This document shows positions 49,226 to 57,472 of a DNA stretch of 57,472 nt, piece after piece. The translations under genes were made by a program, and so were the position numbers. This stretch comes from Hungatella sp. UBA7603 (lineage in GTDB: Bacteria; Bacillota; Clostridia; Lachnospirales; Lachnospiraceae). Below the pieces are notes generated by a model. That model was not told the DNA's origin and did not search any database. It saw only the letters and a program-made list of their open reading frames with translations. The stretch covers positions 1 to 57,472 of the forward strand of contig DLJZ01000025.1 of assembly GCA_002478865.1 (NCBI GenBank), written 5' to 3'. Position 1 is the stretch's first letter. Each line of letters begins with the position of its first letter.

Positions 49226-49846
49226 ATGGAAAAACAGAACTTAAAGGAAATTGTTTATAACGAAGTAATGAAAAGTATATATTCTTCTGAATATAATCCT
49301 CATAAAATTATAACGGAAAATGAATTAATCAAACGATTTGGCTACAGCAAATCACCCATACGGGATGCCTTAGTATCCCTATGCCATGAAGGAGTCTTAA
49401 AAAGCATTCCAAGGTATGGCTATGAAGTCGTCCCCCTGACAGCTGAAGACATACACCACATTCAAGAATACAGAAAAGTGGTGGAAACCTCCTTCCTACG
49501 TCTTGGCTTTTCCAATATTACAGATCAGGAGCTCGCTCTTCTAGAAGAGTTAAATAAAAGCTGTTGGAATGAAACAGAAGATTTGATGGAACGCTGGATC
49601 CATAATGCAGACTTTCATACTACACTCATTTCATTTGCAAAAAATCCCTTTGTATATGAGGAACTGCAACGCTGCATGAACGTTCTCGGACGTGCTTACG
49701 CCCAGCTTCATTGGGATAAATGGAATCGTTTTTCTTTACTCAATGACATGAAAAATCACTATTTAATCATTCAATCATTAAAAGAAAAGAACATTGAACA
49801 AGCTGTTTTTCATTTAGAAAACGATCTCAATGATTTTGGAGTCTAA
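49226..49846 (+). CDS. GntR-family (FadR-type) transcriptional regulator
   Basis: 206 residues from the ATG at 49226 (MEKQNLKEIVYNEVM) with AGGAGG four bases upstream; a TTG ten codons earlier lacks a site. The N-terminal winged helix is LKEIVYNEVMKSIYSSEYNPHKIITENELIKRFGYSKSPIRDALVSLCHEGVLKSIPRYGYEV (about residues 5-70). The helical FCD-like ligand domain (about 75-200) contains the metal-binding pattern Asp, His and His (NADFHTTLISFAKNPFVYEEL). It diverges from the CyuA-like operon and probably represses it in response to an amino acid or organic acid. It is monocistronic, with its own terminator. Confidence 0.9.
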   Translation: MEKQNLKEIVYNEVMKSIYSSEYNPHKIITENELIKRFGYSKSPIRDALVSLCHEGVLKSIPRYGYEVVPLTAEDIHHIQEYRKVVETSFLRLGFSNITDQELALLEELNKSCWNETEDLMERWIHNADFHTTLISFAKNPFVYEELQRCMNVLGRAYAQLHWDKWNRFSLLNDMKNHYLIIQSLKEKNIEQAVFHLENDLNDFGV

Positions 49847-49890
49847 CCGCTTTCCCTATAAGAACATCTCATTGAATTAATCTTATACAA

Positions 49891-49940
49891 AAACTCCCAC
49901 ATAGGACCCTATATCTCAATGTCCTATGTGGGAGTTTTTA
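49891..49940. terminator. Bidirectional terminator after the GntR gene
   Basis: A 17-bp perfect stem (AAACTCCCACATAGGAC with GTCCTATGTGGGAGTTT), T-rich on the plus strand and A-rich on the other side. It separates GntR (plus) from mngB (minus). Confidence 0.88.
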
Positions 49941-49986
49941 TGTTCTGTCACACCTGTTAACAGAGGGAATTTAAAAAATGAATTTC

Positions 49987-52698
49987 TTATCTCACATAAA
50001 TAGTTGTAAACTTACAGTGGGAAAGTTCCTTAACTTTTATAGTGTTATTTTTAATGTCTATTCTTTCTATTTTTTCCTCCAGCAAATTTGTATAATAAGC
50101 CTCTGAAATATCATAATGAAACCTCATTTCATCCCCTAAGATTTCATGATCCTTGCCATTGAATAACCGGATTATAATCCCAGTACCCTTTTCCGCCACC
50201 TTAATTGCAGAAACCACCAGCCGACCATCTGATTCAAAAAGAGAATTAGTAACGGGCCTCGTGCCCTCTATCTCTCGCTGAGAAAAAATAAGTCTTCCAT
50301 TTAAAAATTCTCCATAAGTGTAAACTTGTATAGGCGTGTTATATGCTTTTGACAACGTATCCAGATTCGCACCATTAATATCTGTATTGTACATGGTAAA
50401 TCCAAAAGTAAAATCCATCTCCTTTAAAAGTTGTGCATCTGGTGTTTCTATAATACGTTCACCACTGGCTCTGCCCGGCCGATAGATCAGATTCTCTTTT
50501 CCCATAAAACCATAAGTACGGAACAAAGTAAGGCGTATCTTACGATCTTCAAGTACCTCATATTCTCTCACACCTTGAGGAATAACCGCAATTCCACGAG
50601 ATCCATCTGTTAGGGATACATAAGATTGAGTCGGCTCAATAGAAATAGGTGGCTCCTGCCAGGTGGCCTGATCGTTGGACCAATTAGCAAGCTCCCGAAC
50701 CCCTGCTGCAATTCCCTTATTGTTTTTCTGCCTGTCCAGATAGAGATCCATTTCTTCTTTATAATAGTTTTCTCTCTTAATCAGTCCAAACTGCTCATCT
50801 GCATAGTTAAATTTACTAACAAGCTGGCTGTCAAAGATCACGCAAAGGCGATGGGAAAGCCCCTTATTGTCCACATGAACGTTAAAATCAATCACTTTCT
50901 CCCCCGACCTCAAACCAATTGTCATTGTCACTGGAAGTATTGTGTCTGCCTTCTTCTGACTCCTTGCCTCCAAATCAGCCGGTATTAACATCTTATAGGT
51001 AATAACTACCCTTCCATAAACCTCACTGCCCTCCATCTCAACCTCAAAGGGTGCACTTGTGGAGAATACCTCCATATCTTCTCTTGGAGGGGAATAATTA
51101 AAGCTGTCGCCATCATCTCCATTCTCCACCAATACCGCCTGATTTTTATAACTTATTCCGCTCTCCTTATCAAGAATTGTAAGGGAACCATTCGTGGCGA
51201 TTGAAAGAGAATAAAATTCATTTTCAAGCATCTCTTTTTTTACCATGGAACAAGCACTGGAGGTATCTCTTTCAAGACAGTACTGTGCATATCCAAGGGC
51301 CGGAAGCGTTGAAGCTTTTATGGCTATCACTGCTTCAAATACTTGCTCTGGAACATAAAAATGTCTGGAAGGATCCAATCGAATGGTTTGAGAAAGAACA
51401 TAATCCGTTAAATCCCGGGAGGATAAAAGAGTATAGGAAACCTTATTTCCCTTTTCATCCAATATGGCAAATTCGCCTCCAGGTACATACGTCTTAACCA
51501 GAACTACGCCGTTACGCTTTAAGGGAAGTGTGTTAATCATGGTAAAGGTCATATCAGCCTGATTCTTTATACTAGTAGCAATGAGTCTCGCATGCAACTC
51601 CACCAAATTAACGGATATATCTCTAGCCTGCTTATACCTGGTGTAAACGTCCTCGTTTGCCGTATCTGAGATACATGAACCAATAGAATCGTGAGCCGCA
51701 TTTTCAAATAAGAGCTTCCATACCTCTTCCACAGCCTTATGAGGATACTCATTTCCCATCTGCCCCGATAATGTCAGCAGCGGCTCCAGCACACCTGTTA
51801 CATAATTTTGAACCTGGGTATTTAGTACCTTTAAATCCGAACGAGAGGAGAATATAGACTTGTGAATCCGCATATGCTTCGCAATCAAAAGTTCCCCTGC
51901 CACCTCCTCTAACTTAGGATTTTCCTCTTTTATCTCCCGAAAGTAATCCTCAATACAGCTGATCACATACTCATTTTGTGGATCCTTCTCATTTCTCTCC
52001 TTAATAAGTTCCGGAAGGTTTGTACGGATCGGCGCTTGATCAAAGCCAGCTGGAAAGTAAATATGTTTCGTACTGCTCCCCTTTCCTGCCTTCTCAAAGC
52101 ACTCCTTCTGCCAAAACATCTCACTCTGATCCGGATCCTCAGGTATATTTCCACCAATATAATAACCAAATGGAATCTGGGTGGCAAAGACAACACTACC
52201 GTCATCACCTTTCCATTGAAAATCCGTATGCCTTACCATATCATCGCTGACTCCCCTCCAAAACAAGGTATCTTCGATTCCAAACTCCCGGTAAATCTGA
52301 GGCATATTTCCAGCCTGACCAAAAGAATCCGGAACATAACCCACGTTCATATAACCTCCATACTCCTCACAGCATTTGATTCCATAATACATATTTCTAA
52401 CAATGCTTTCCCCCGAAATCACCATCTGATCACTCTGGGTATACCAGGGACCCACGATTAATCGTCTCCCCTTAACCAGCTTTGTAATCCGCTCCTTATC
52501 TTGTGGCATCCATTTTATGTAGTCATCCAAAAGTGACCCCTGCGCATCCAACATAAAATACTTAAAATCCGGATCACCTTCCAACGTGTCCAGCACATCC
52601 TTTAGATCTTTCATCAAATAAACCTTTGACCTGGATGTAGTAAAATACCACTCTCGGTCCCAGTGGGAATGGGGAATTACATGTATTTTTTGCTTCAT
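49987..52698 (-). CDS. mngB: Alpha-mannosidase, glycoside hydrolase family 38 (2-O-mannosylglycerate hydrolase-like)
   Basis: 903 residues from the ATG at 52698 (MKQKIHVIPHSHWDREWYFTT); GAGAGGAGA lies seven bases upstream. The N-terminal metal-binding HSHWDREWY is the GH38 signature. GYVPDSFGQAGNMPQIYREFGI holds the nucleophile Asp, and LLFENAAHDSIGSCISD supplies another metal His-Asp pair. The rest follows MngB of E. coli closely in order and length. MngB hydrolyses 6-phospho-mannosylglycerate to mannose-6-phosphate and glycerate after PTS uptake. It is last in an operon with PTS IIA, IIB and IIC genes, strongly supporting that role; other alpha-mannosides remain possible. Confidence 0.9.
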   Translation of the reverse strand: MKQKIHVIPHSHWDREWYFTTSRSKVYLMKDLKDVLDTLEGDPDFKYFMLDAQGSLLDDYIKWMPQDKERITKLVKGRRLIVGPWYTQSDQMVISGESIVRNMYYGIKCCEEYGGYMNVGYVPDSFGQAGNMPQIYREFGIEDTLFWRGVSDDMVRHTDFQWKGDDGSVVFATQIPFGYYIGGNIPEDPDQSEMFWQKECFEKAGKGSSTKHIYFPAGFDQAPIRTNLPELIKERNEKDPQNEYVISCIEDYFREIKEENPKLEEVAGELLIAKHMRIHKSIFSSRSDLKVLNTQVQNYVTGVLEPLLTLSGQMGNEYPHKAVEEVWKLLFENAAHDSIGSCISDTANEDVYTRYKQARDISVNLVELHARLIATSIKNQADMTFTMINTLPLKRNGVVLVKTYVPGGEFAILDEKGNKVSYTLLSSRDLTDYVLSQTIRLDPSRHFYVPEQVFEAVIAIKASTLPALGYAQYCLERDTSSACSMVKKEMLENEFYSLSIATNGSLTILDKESGISYKNQAVLVENGDDGDSFNYSPPREDMEVFSTSAPFEVEMEGSEVYGRVVITYKMLIPADLEARSQKKADTILPVTMTIGLRSGEKVIDFNVHVDNKGLSHRLCVIFDSQLVSKFNYADEQFGLIKRENYYKEEMDLYLDRQKNNKGIAAGVRELANWSNDQATWQEPPISIEPTQSYVSLTDGSRGIAVIPQGVREYEVLEDRKIRLTLFRTYGFMGKENLIYRPGRASGERIIETPDAQLLKEMDFTFGFTMYNTDINGANLDTLSKAYNTPIQVYTYGEFLNGRLIFSQREIEGTRPVTNSLFESDGRLVVSAIKVAEKGTGIIIRLFNGKDHEILGDEMRFHYDISEAYYTNLLEEKIERIDIKNNTIKVKELSHCKFTTIYVR

Positions 52699-52721
52699 TC
52701 TGATTTCTCCTCTCAATGATA

Positions 52722-52760
52722 CCAAAAGGAGCAGAGGTGGATCCCCTCTGCCCTTTTTGG
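52722..52760 (-). repeat. Intercistronic hairpin between PTS IIC and mngB
   Basis: CCAAAA-GGaGCAGAGG pairs with CCTCTGCcCTTTTTGG across a short loop. No T-run follows on the minus strand. It may slow or stabilise mRNA at the junction of transporter and hydrolase genes and so set their ratio. Confidence 0.55.
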
Positions 52761-52762
52761 TG

Positions 52763-53872
52763 TTATTTTATATCCTCAAAGGATAGTTCAATCTCATCCA
52801 TATCGATATCCTGATCCGAACTAACGGTATCTTGACTGAAATCAACAAGCGCAGTTGAGAGCACAGCAATCACAACAGCTCCTACCGCTATTCCCACCAG
52901 ATAAGCCCAACCATTGGTAATGGATACGAAGCCGTAGATACCACCTACCGGCGGGATGTCAGCTTTTGCACCTAAGAGGCAGCAAATAGCAGTTCCAACC
53001 GCACCACCAAACATATTAATAGGAATTAAAATCTGAGGTTTTACTAAGGTGAAAGGAATCGCGCCTTCCGTGATGCCAATAAAGCCCATGACCCAGTTTC
53101 CCTTCCCTGTTTCCAAAAAAGCGGTTGAGAAACGGCCCTTTCTAATAACAGTAGCAATTGCGTATGCCAAGGGTGGGATACAGATTGCACAGTTAATAAA
53201 TACATTTGCCTGAAAAACTCCCTCAGCCAATAATACATTACCTGCCATCCAAGCTGATTTGTTAATTGGACCACCCATATCAGAGGCGATCATTGCTCCC
53301 AGGAGAATGGCCATCACTAACTGGGAGGTACCACTGGTGCTCATATCTCTCAGCCAATTTACAAGAGATCCATTAATGGCTGCCAGAGGATCTGCCAAAA
53401 TAGCGCCCATTATAATTGCGACGCTGCCAGTCGCCAGAAAAGGAAGGATAACAAGAGGCATCACATTTCTCATAGACTCTGGAAGATGGATGTGTTCCTT
53501 TCCCCATTTTACCGTATAGCCCGCAATAAATGCAGCGATTACAGCCCCTAAAAATCCCGCTTGAGTGGCAGTAGCCAAAGCACCACCGATAAAGCCAGCT
53601 CCAATAGCAGGTTTGTCTGCAATGCTGTAGGCGATAAATCCTGCAAGGACTGTGTTAATCAGACCAATGCCTGTCCAACCTACATTTTCAATCATTTTTA
53701 AAATATGTAAAAACCCAGTACCATCTGCATACGGATCCAATGATGGAATTCCCATACATAAGGCGATAATTTTTGGAATTGCCACAACCAATGAGGCTCC
53801 AATGATAAGGGGAAGCATATAGCCGATGCCAGTCATTAGATGACCCTTAGCCTCTTTTAGAAACTGTTTCAT
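52763..53872 (-). CDS. PTS fructose/mannosylglycerate-type transporter subunit IIC
   Basis: 369 residues from the ATG at 53872 (MKQFLKEAKGHLMTGIGYMLPLIIGASL) with AAAAGGAGAAAAACT before it. A hydrophobic protein with about eight to ten helices of the fructose-family EIIC: GHLMTGIGYMLPLIIGASLVVAIPKII, PAIGAGFIGGALATATQAGFLGAVIAAFIAGYT, DMGGPINKSAWMAGN and FIGITEGAIPFTLVKP are family blocks. It moves the sugar across the membrane while IIB phosphorylates it. The C-terminal tail is acidic. In E. coli MngA the IIA, IIB and IIC domains are fused; here each is a separate gene. The IIB stop codon overlaps the upstream frame of this gene. Confidence 0.93.
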   Translation of the reverse strand: MKQFLKEAKGHLMTGIGYMLPLIIGASLVVAIPKIIALCMGIPSLDPYADGTGFLHILKMIENVGWTGIGLINTVLAGFIAYSIADKPAIGAGFIGGALATATQAGFLGAVIAAFIAGYTVKWGKEHIHLPESMRNVMPLVILPFLATGSVAIIMGAILADPLAAINGSLVNWLRDMSTSGTSQLVMAILLGAMIASDMGGPINKSAWMAGNVLLAEGVFQANVFINCAICIPPLAYAIATVIRKGRFSTAFLETGKGNWVMGFIGITEGAIPFTLVKPQILIPINMFGGAVGTAICCLLGAKADIPPVGGIYGFVSITNGWAYLVGIAVGAVVIAVLSTALVDFSQDTVSSDQDIDMDEIELSFEDIK

Positions 53873-53921
53873 AGTTTTTCTCCTTTTTGATTTCGTACTT
53901 TTATAATTTCTTGAAAAACAC

Positions 53922-54233
53922 TTATTTACTAACAGCATCTACACATTTCTTAATCACTGCCTCTGGAGCCTTGATGCAAATATTAATATCCACACGAATA
54001 ACTTTTTTCCCAGCAAAGCGTTCCATTCCAGTAATTTTCTGATCCGAGGCTATAATCACCAGATCAGCCTCTCTGGCCTCTTCATTTGTAATTGCATTAA
54101 TTTGGCCCATGCTGCCTTGCTGCTCCATCTTAATGTCGTATCCCAAACCAATCCCAGCCTTTTCAAGAGCTTTGGCAGCCATAGGTGTATGTGCAAGCCC
54201 TGCAGGACATGCTGATATTCCTACTATCTTCAT
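53922..54233 (-). CDS. PTS fructose-type subunit IIB
   Basis: A 103-residue stand-alone fructose-family EIIB. The phospho-Cys is in GISACPAGLAHTPMAAKALEKAG (Cys9 region, signature CPxGxAHT). The rest, EADLVIIASDQKITGMERFAGKKVIRVDINICIKAPEAVIKK, is typical. It receives phosphate from IIA and passes it to the incoming sugar on IIC. GGAGGAGAATTAAG lies before the ATG. It follows the IIA gene with 1 nt between stop and start, and the IIC gene lies just downstream. Confidence 0.94.
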   Translation of the reverse strand: MKIVGISACPAGLAHTPMAAKALEKAGIGLGYDIKMEQQGSMGQINAITNEEAREADLVIIASDQKITGMERFAGKKVIRVDINICIKAPEAVIKKCVDAVSK

Positions 54234-54234
54234 C

Positions 54235-54696
54235 TTAATTCTCCTCCCCTTTACTTATAAATTGCTTTAAATATTTTATTAACTCTTTTTTATCAAGAGC
54301 TGTCTTAACAATTTCCTTAAACTCAACCTCCAAAAGGCCAGTAGCCAGTCTTGAGATCATCATCAAATGTCTGTTGTCTGCACTCTCCTTTGGTACAATC
54401 AGTGCAAACAAATCGGTCACTTTTTCATCGTCCATGGTCTCCCACTCTGGGATACTGTTTTTACATCTCAAGTAGAAGATACCCATCTTTTTAGCAAAAT
54501 CAGATTTTGCATGAGGAATGGCAAAACCATCCTGAAGCCCAGTAGAATATTCTTCTTCTCTTTTCATAAAATCCTCCTTAAGCCCCTCCTCATCATCCGT
54601 AAGCTCTAGTTCCAAAGCCTTGTGGCTGATGAATGTAAGAGCCTCCTCCTTGGTACTGACGTCAACATCGAAAAATAAATATTCTTCCCTAAGCAT
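54235..54696 (-). CDS. PTS fructose/mannitol-type subunit IIA
   Basis: A 153-residue EIIA of the fructose/mannitol class. The phosphorylated His is in DGFAIPHAKSD (about residue 63), within the block REEEYSTGLQDGFAIPHAKSDFAKKMGIFYLRCKNSIPEWETMDDEKVTDLFALIVPKES. It takes phosphate from HPr and gives it to IIB. It is the first gene of the PTS-mngB operon, with AAAGGAGGCAATAA upstream. Two operator-like dyads lie between it and the divergent PRD regulator. Confidence 0.94.
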   Translation of the reverse strand: MLREEYLFFDVDVSTKEEALTFISHKALELELTDDEEGLKEDFMKREEEYSTGLQDGFAIPHAKSDFAKKMGIFYLRCKNSIPEWETMDDEKVTDLFALIVPKESADNRHLMMISRLATGLLEVEFKEIVKTALDKKELIKYLKQFISKGEEN

Positions 54697-54777
54697 TTAT
54701 TGCCTCCTTTCAACCACCTGCGCTGTTTCTCCTGTCACTACTATAATTGCAGCCACTCTATATTTCAATTGATGTAA

Positions 54778-54797
54778 TTTCCATTTGTAAATGGAAA
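54778..54797. promoter_or_regulatory. Operator-like dyad 1, TTTCCA-N8-TGGAAA
   Basis: TTTCCA-TTTGTAAA-TGGAAA, a 20-bp site whose arms extend to 9-10 bp of symmetry. It is in the region between the PTS operon and the PRD regulator gene. Its centre is 44 bp from that of the second site. Confidence 0.6.
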
Positions 54798-54821
54798 TCA
54801 GAATTAGAACCTGCCAACCTA

Positions 54822-54841
54822 TTTCCACATAGAAGTGGAAA
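54822..54841. promoter_or_regulatory. Operator-like dyad 2, TTTCCA-N8-TGGAAA
   Basis: TTTCCA-CATAGAAG-TGGAAA, with the same arms and the same 8-bp spacing as the first site. Two equal sites about four helical turns apart suit cooperative binding by the dimeric PRD regulator; the link is inferred. Confidence 0.6.
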
Positions 54842-54943
54842 TGCTATAGCTATATTTTATGGATAGAATACATTATAATAAATGTAAAAGCCAGAATAGA
54901 CAATATCTGGATCTAACAAAGGTAGATAGGAGGTAAGTGATTG

Positions 54944-56890
54944 ATGTTTCCATACGGAAGATTGAATGACATATTTAATTATATAAAACGACATGACTTT
55001 GTTTCATCAGACCGATTGGCGGACAAGTTTCATGTCACTGACCGAACCATACGTGGAGATATCCAGGAGATCAACGGCATTTTCAATGGTCATGGGGCAA
55101 CAATAAAGCTGAAACGAAAATTCGGTTACTATATTGAAGTAACAGACGAGGCATCATATCAATTTTTTCAAGAAGGAATGGAGGCGGCTTCGTCAGATTC
55201 CATGGAACTTGACTCCTTCCAGGACAGAGTTAGGTATATCCTCAGCATGCTTTTGTTTGCAACAGACTATATATCCACAGATCAGATTATGGATCTTGTA
55301 TTTATCTCAAAAAACACCCTTAACAATTATATCAAGACCATCAAACGAATCCTGGATAAATATGATTTAGAGTATATTTCAAAACCGAATTCTGGCATAA
55401 AGGTCGTTGGCATGGAGGAGGATAAACGCAGATGCATTATGGCCCATGTGATCACATCGGATAATGATAGCTACATTACAGGGTTTGCCAAAGAAGAACG
55501 TCTTTTGTTCCATGAAGTAGATTTAGATTATCTGAAACGAATTACCTTAGATGAGCTAAAAAAACGAAATATAGATATAAGTGACTACAACTTAAAAAAT
55601 TTGATTATCCATCTGGCTCTAATGATCACCAGAGTTAAAAGTAATCACTATATGACAGTGGCGGACATTGAAACAGACCATTCCATTATGGCTATTATTA
55701 ACAGTCTTTGCGAAGAAATTGAATCTCACTTTGACATTGCAATTTCCAAGGGAGAAAAATTTTATATGTATCTCCACATGGTGACCAACACACATATGGA
55801 TGCCACTGACATTGACGATGAATGGCTTAAACGCTCTATCGATGAATCATTAGAAATCATTTATAAGAATTACAATTTTGACCTACGAAGAGATGATGTC
55901 TTGCTGCCCAATCTCTTTCGACACATGAAATCCATCTTCACCAGTAAGTCATTTGGCTTAAATATTCGCAACCCATTGCTAAACACGATCAAAAATAACT
56001 ACTCTCTGGCCTTTGAGATATCTTTGACTGCCTTCACTCAGGTCTTTGATACACCACCATTTACCTTAAATGAAGAGGATGCCGGCTACGTGGCCGTACA
56101 CATTTGTGCAGCTATGGAAATATTTATTTCAAAAGGAGTGAAAAAGAAGAATGTGATTCTTGTATGTGGCAACGGTCCGGCTGCCCTGCGTATGCTAGAG
56201 GCAAGACTTGGCATGCCTTTTGAGGGTCAGATTACGATTGTAAGGACCGTATCTTATAACGAGTACCAAAATCTTCTAGAGGAAAACTTAATCAATGTAG
56301 ACTGCGCCATATCCACAAGCCCTCTTAATGATGGAAGGCTCCCCAGTATTACCGTAGACTTTGCCTTAAAAAACAAAGATATCGAATCTATTGCCAGGTT
56401 TTTAACCACCATAAATGCATCGGAGAAAGAAAAGAAGTCAGGATTTTTTGAAAAAGATCTATTCTTCCGGCTTCACAATGCTTCTAGCAAAGAAGAGCTT
56501 CTTGCCATGCTTTGCCAAAAGTTAGTAGAAAAAGATACCGTAGATAAGGATTTTATAAATTCTGTGCTGGAACGTGAAAAGCTTGGAAAGACAAATATGA
56601 ACGAGCTCTTTGCCCTGGCTCATCCTATGAGTCTCTGCGCCAGGGATACAAAGGTGGCTGTGGCAATCCTGGAAGAACCTCTGGTATGGAACCATAATGA
56701 GTGGGAACAAGCCGAAACCGTACAGATCGTCTTTCTACTTGCCATTAAACAGGAGATGCAGAAAGATCTCGTGCACCTATATGACAGCATGATAGAAATT
56801 GTAAACAATTCCAAACTTCAGCAACGGCTCATCTCCTCTGAGAATTTCGAGAAATTTATATCGGAATTTCATGCAATCCTGCCCGTTTAA
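54944..56890 (+). CDS. PRD-containing BglG/MtlR-type transcriptional activator
   Basis: 648 residues from the ATG at 54944, with AGGAGG ten bases upstream; a TTG one codon earlier is an alternative. The layout is a DNA-binding HTH (residues 5-60, FVSSDRLADKFHVTDRTIRGDIQEING), a second HTH-like part (about 85-165), two PTS regulation domains (about 185-395; PRD1 with IIHLALMITRV and PRD2 with YVAVHICAAME), a IIB-like domain (about 400-490, VILVCGNGPAALRMLE) and a IIA-like domain (500-648, NELFALAHPMSLCARDTKVAVAIL). Phosphorylation by PTS proteins and by sugar flux sets activity. The DNA-binding start means it is an activator, not an antiterminator. It diverges from the PTS-mngB operon and probably activates it. 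Confidence 0.92.
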   Translation: MFPYGRLNDIFNYIKRHDFVSSDRLADKFHVTDRTIRGDIQEINGIFNGHGATIKLKRKFGYYIEVTDEASYQFFQEGMEAASSDSMELDSFQDRVRYILSMLLFATDYISTDQIMDLVFISKNTLNNYIKTIKRILDKYDLEYISKPNSGIKVVGMEEDKRRCIMAHVITSDNDSYITGFAKEERLLFHEVDLDYLKRITLDELKKRNIDISDYNLKNLIIHLALMITRVKSNHYMTVADIETDHSIMAIINSLCEEIESHFDIAISKGEKFYMYLHMVTNTHMDATDIDDEWLKRSIDESLEIIYKNYNFDLRRDDVLLPNLFRHMKSIFTSKSFGLNIRNPLLNTIKNNYSLAFEISLTAFTQVFDTPPFTLNEEDAGYVAVHICAAMEIFISKGVKKKNVILVCGNGPAALRMLEARLGMPFEGQITIVRTVSYNEYQNLLEENLINVDCAISTSPLNDGRLPSITVDFALKNKDIESIARFLTTINASEKEKKSGFFEKDLFFRLHNASSKEELLAMLCQKLVEKDTVDKDFINSVLEREKLGKTNMNELFALAHPMSLCARDTKVAVAILEEPLVWNHNEWEQAETVQIVFLLAIKQEMQKDLVHLYDSMIEIVNNSKLQQRLISSENFEKFISEFHAILPV

Positions 56891-56952
56891 AGATATGAAT
56901 TTGCAAAATAAATTGTCATAGAATAAATCTGGAATAGCGATCAAAACAATAT

Positions 56953-56984
56953 CAGGCTGGCTTCTTTATTCCTTGAGCCAGCCT
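56953..56984. terminator. Hairpin after the PRD regulator gene
   Basis: CAGGCTGGC pairs with GCCAGCCTG across a 14-nt loop. The flanking runs are A-rich on the plus strand and only weakly T-rich on the minus strand, so termination is plausible but weak. Confidence 0.5.
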
Positions 56985-57016
56985 GTAAAGATAAAATTTA
57001 TTTATACTTCTTTGTT

Positions 57017-57361
57017 CTAAGATTTCAATTGACTTTTGTATCCTTTTTTATAATCGCTAATGCTCATTCCAGTCCAAATCAAAAATGCCCGGAAGAACGA
57101 GCTGATGTCCTGATACCCCAGAAGGTATGCGATATCCTCAGAGCTCATGTTTATATTTTTTAAATAATGCTTTGCAAGCAGTTCCCGAGTATGATTTAGT
57201 TGCTTTTGAAAATTGGTATTATCTTCAGTTTATTTTCGCTGGAGCGTCCTTTTACTATACCCCAGTTTTAAAGCAACCACCTCAATTTCACATTCTCTGG
57301 CAGGTAGTAGCTCAATAAGTGCGCTCCTTACTCTTGCTGAGAAAGTATCGTCCATAACCAT
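57017..57361 (-). pseudogene. AraC-family regulator remnant (truncated, in-frame stop)
   Basis: Reading the minus strand from the ATG at 57361, the frame gives FSARVRSALIELL, then EIEVVALKLGYSKRTLQRK, a TAA stop, then TEDNTNFQKQLNHTRELLAK, INMSSEDIAYLLGYQDISSF and FRAFLIWTGMSISDYKK. Both parts are a continuous C-terminal AraC helix-turn-helix domain of the Arabinose_bd type, with the first helix pair ending just before the stop. The stop falls where Leu or a polar residue is usual (TLQRKL). The N-terminal sensor domain is absent, and a terminator lies just upstream, so the copy is truncated and broken. Sequencing error at the stop cannot be excluded. Confidence 0.78.
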
Positions 57362-57383
57362 CTAACATATTTTTTGAAAAAAT

Positions 57384-57414
57384 AAAAAAACGCAAATCCA
57401 AACTAGGACTTACG
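57384..57414 (-). terminator. Terminator upstream of the AraC remnant
   Basis: On the minus strand CGTAAGTCC pairs with GGATTTGCG, 9 bp with two wobbles, followed by TTTTTTTATTTTTT. It ends a minus-strand gene outside the window and separates it from the remnant. The last 60 bases otherwise hold nothing I can identify. Confidence 0.7.
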
Positions 57415-57472
57415 CTTTCTTCTTTATTTTTAATGGTGTGTAACTCATTACACATACCCTCAAAACCACACA

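Noticed and set aside
57127..57318. 63-codon plus-strand frame
   Set aside because: It lies opposite the AraC remnant, whose translation matches a real family, so this is a shadow frame.
1..57472. CRISPR arrays, tRNA or rRNA genes, insertion sequences, prophage genes
   Set aside because: No regular repeats with spacers, cloverleaf or rRNA motifs, transposase or phage motifs were seen by eye.

Overview
The window looks like a chromosomal segment of a spore-forming, anaerobic Firmicute, most likely a Lachnospiraceae / Clostridium cluster XIVa member of the Lacrimispora type. This placement is inferred from gene content: archaeal-type ProS behind a T-box, SpoIIID, SipL (DUF3794+LysM), CotS- and YtvI-like proteins, a BclA-like collagen tail, DNA that appears AT-rich overall, and Firmicute-type TTGACA/TATAAT promoters. 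No rRNA, tRNA, CRISPR array, transposase or prophage gene was found.

Layout. 1-1840: the end of a collagen-like exosporium-type gene, a membrane-anchored polysaccharide deacetylase and a cold-shock protein. 2092-5579 (minus): rpmG-secE-nusG-rplK-rplA-rplJ-rplL. A near-identical hairpin sits before both rplK and rplA, an L10 leader with its own promoter precedes rplJ, and a terminator follows rplL; rpoBC is not next door. 5812-8618 (minus): rmlA-rmlB-rmlD for dTDP-rhamnose, without rmlC. The promoter has a 19-bp spacer with a dyad, typical of MerR-activated promoters, and lies just downstream of a MerR-methyltransferase fusion gene (8699-9889). 10443-31150: mostly housekeeping genes (comFC, recD2, mreB, an ABC-F ATPase, phosphoglucomutase, cca, proS, an RNA pseudouridine synthase, cysE) mixed with sporulation genes (cotS-like, ytvI, sipL) and small membrane or lipoprotein genes.

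32164-38906 (minus) is a complete arginine-to-spermidine operon: speA (Arg to agmatine), a speE-like aminopropyltransferase, carboxy(nor)spermidine dehydrogenase, carboxy(nor)spermidine decarboxylase, aguA and aguB. It is preceded by about 390 nt of untranslated leader with its own promoter, a long-range closing helix, nested helices and a terminator 63 nt before speA. I could not match this leader to a known class and consider it the best candidate for an undescribed regulatory RNA here. A second unassigned structured RNA candidate, on the plus strand, lies between mreB and the ABC-F gene (14781-14976).

39422-44952 (minus): spoIIID, then a carbohydrate locus (SGNH acetylesterase, GH3 glycosidase, AraC regulator). 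45190-49846: an HD-GYP protein, a low-molecular-weight phosphatase, a class I amidotransferase-like hydrolase, a CyuA/UPF0597 enzyme and a GntR regulator. 49987-56890: a 2-O-mannosylglycerate-type locus with GH38 MngB, a PTS split into IIA, IIB and IIC, and a divergent PRD-containing activator; two TTTCCA-N8-TGGAAA operators lie between the divergent genes. The window ends in a truncated AraC pseudogene with an in-frame stop (57017-57361).

All functional calls come from reading motifs, lengths and context; no database search was run.
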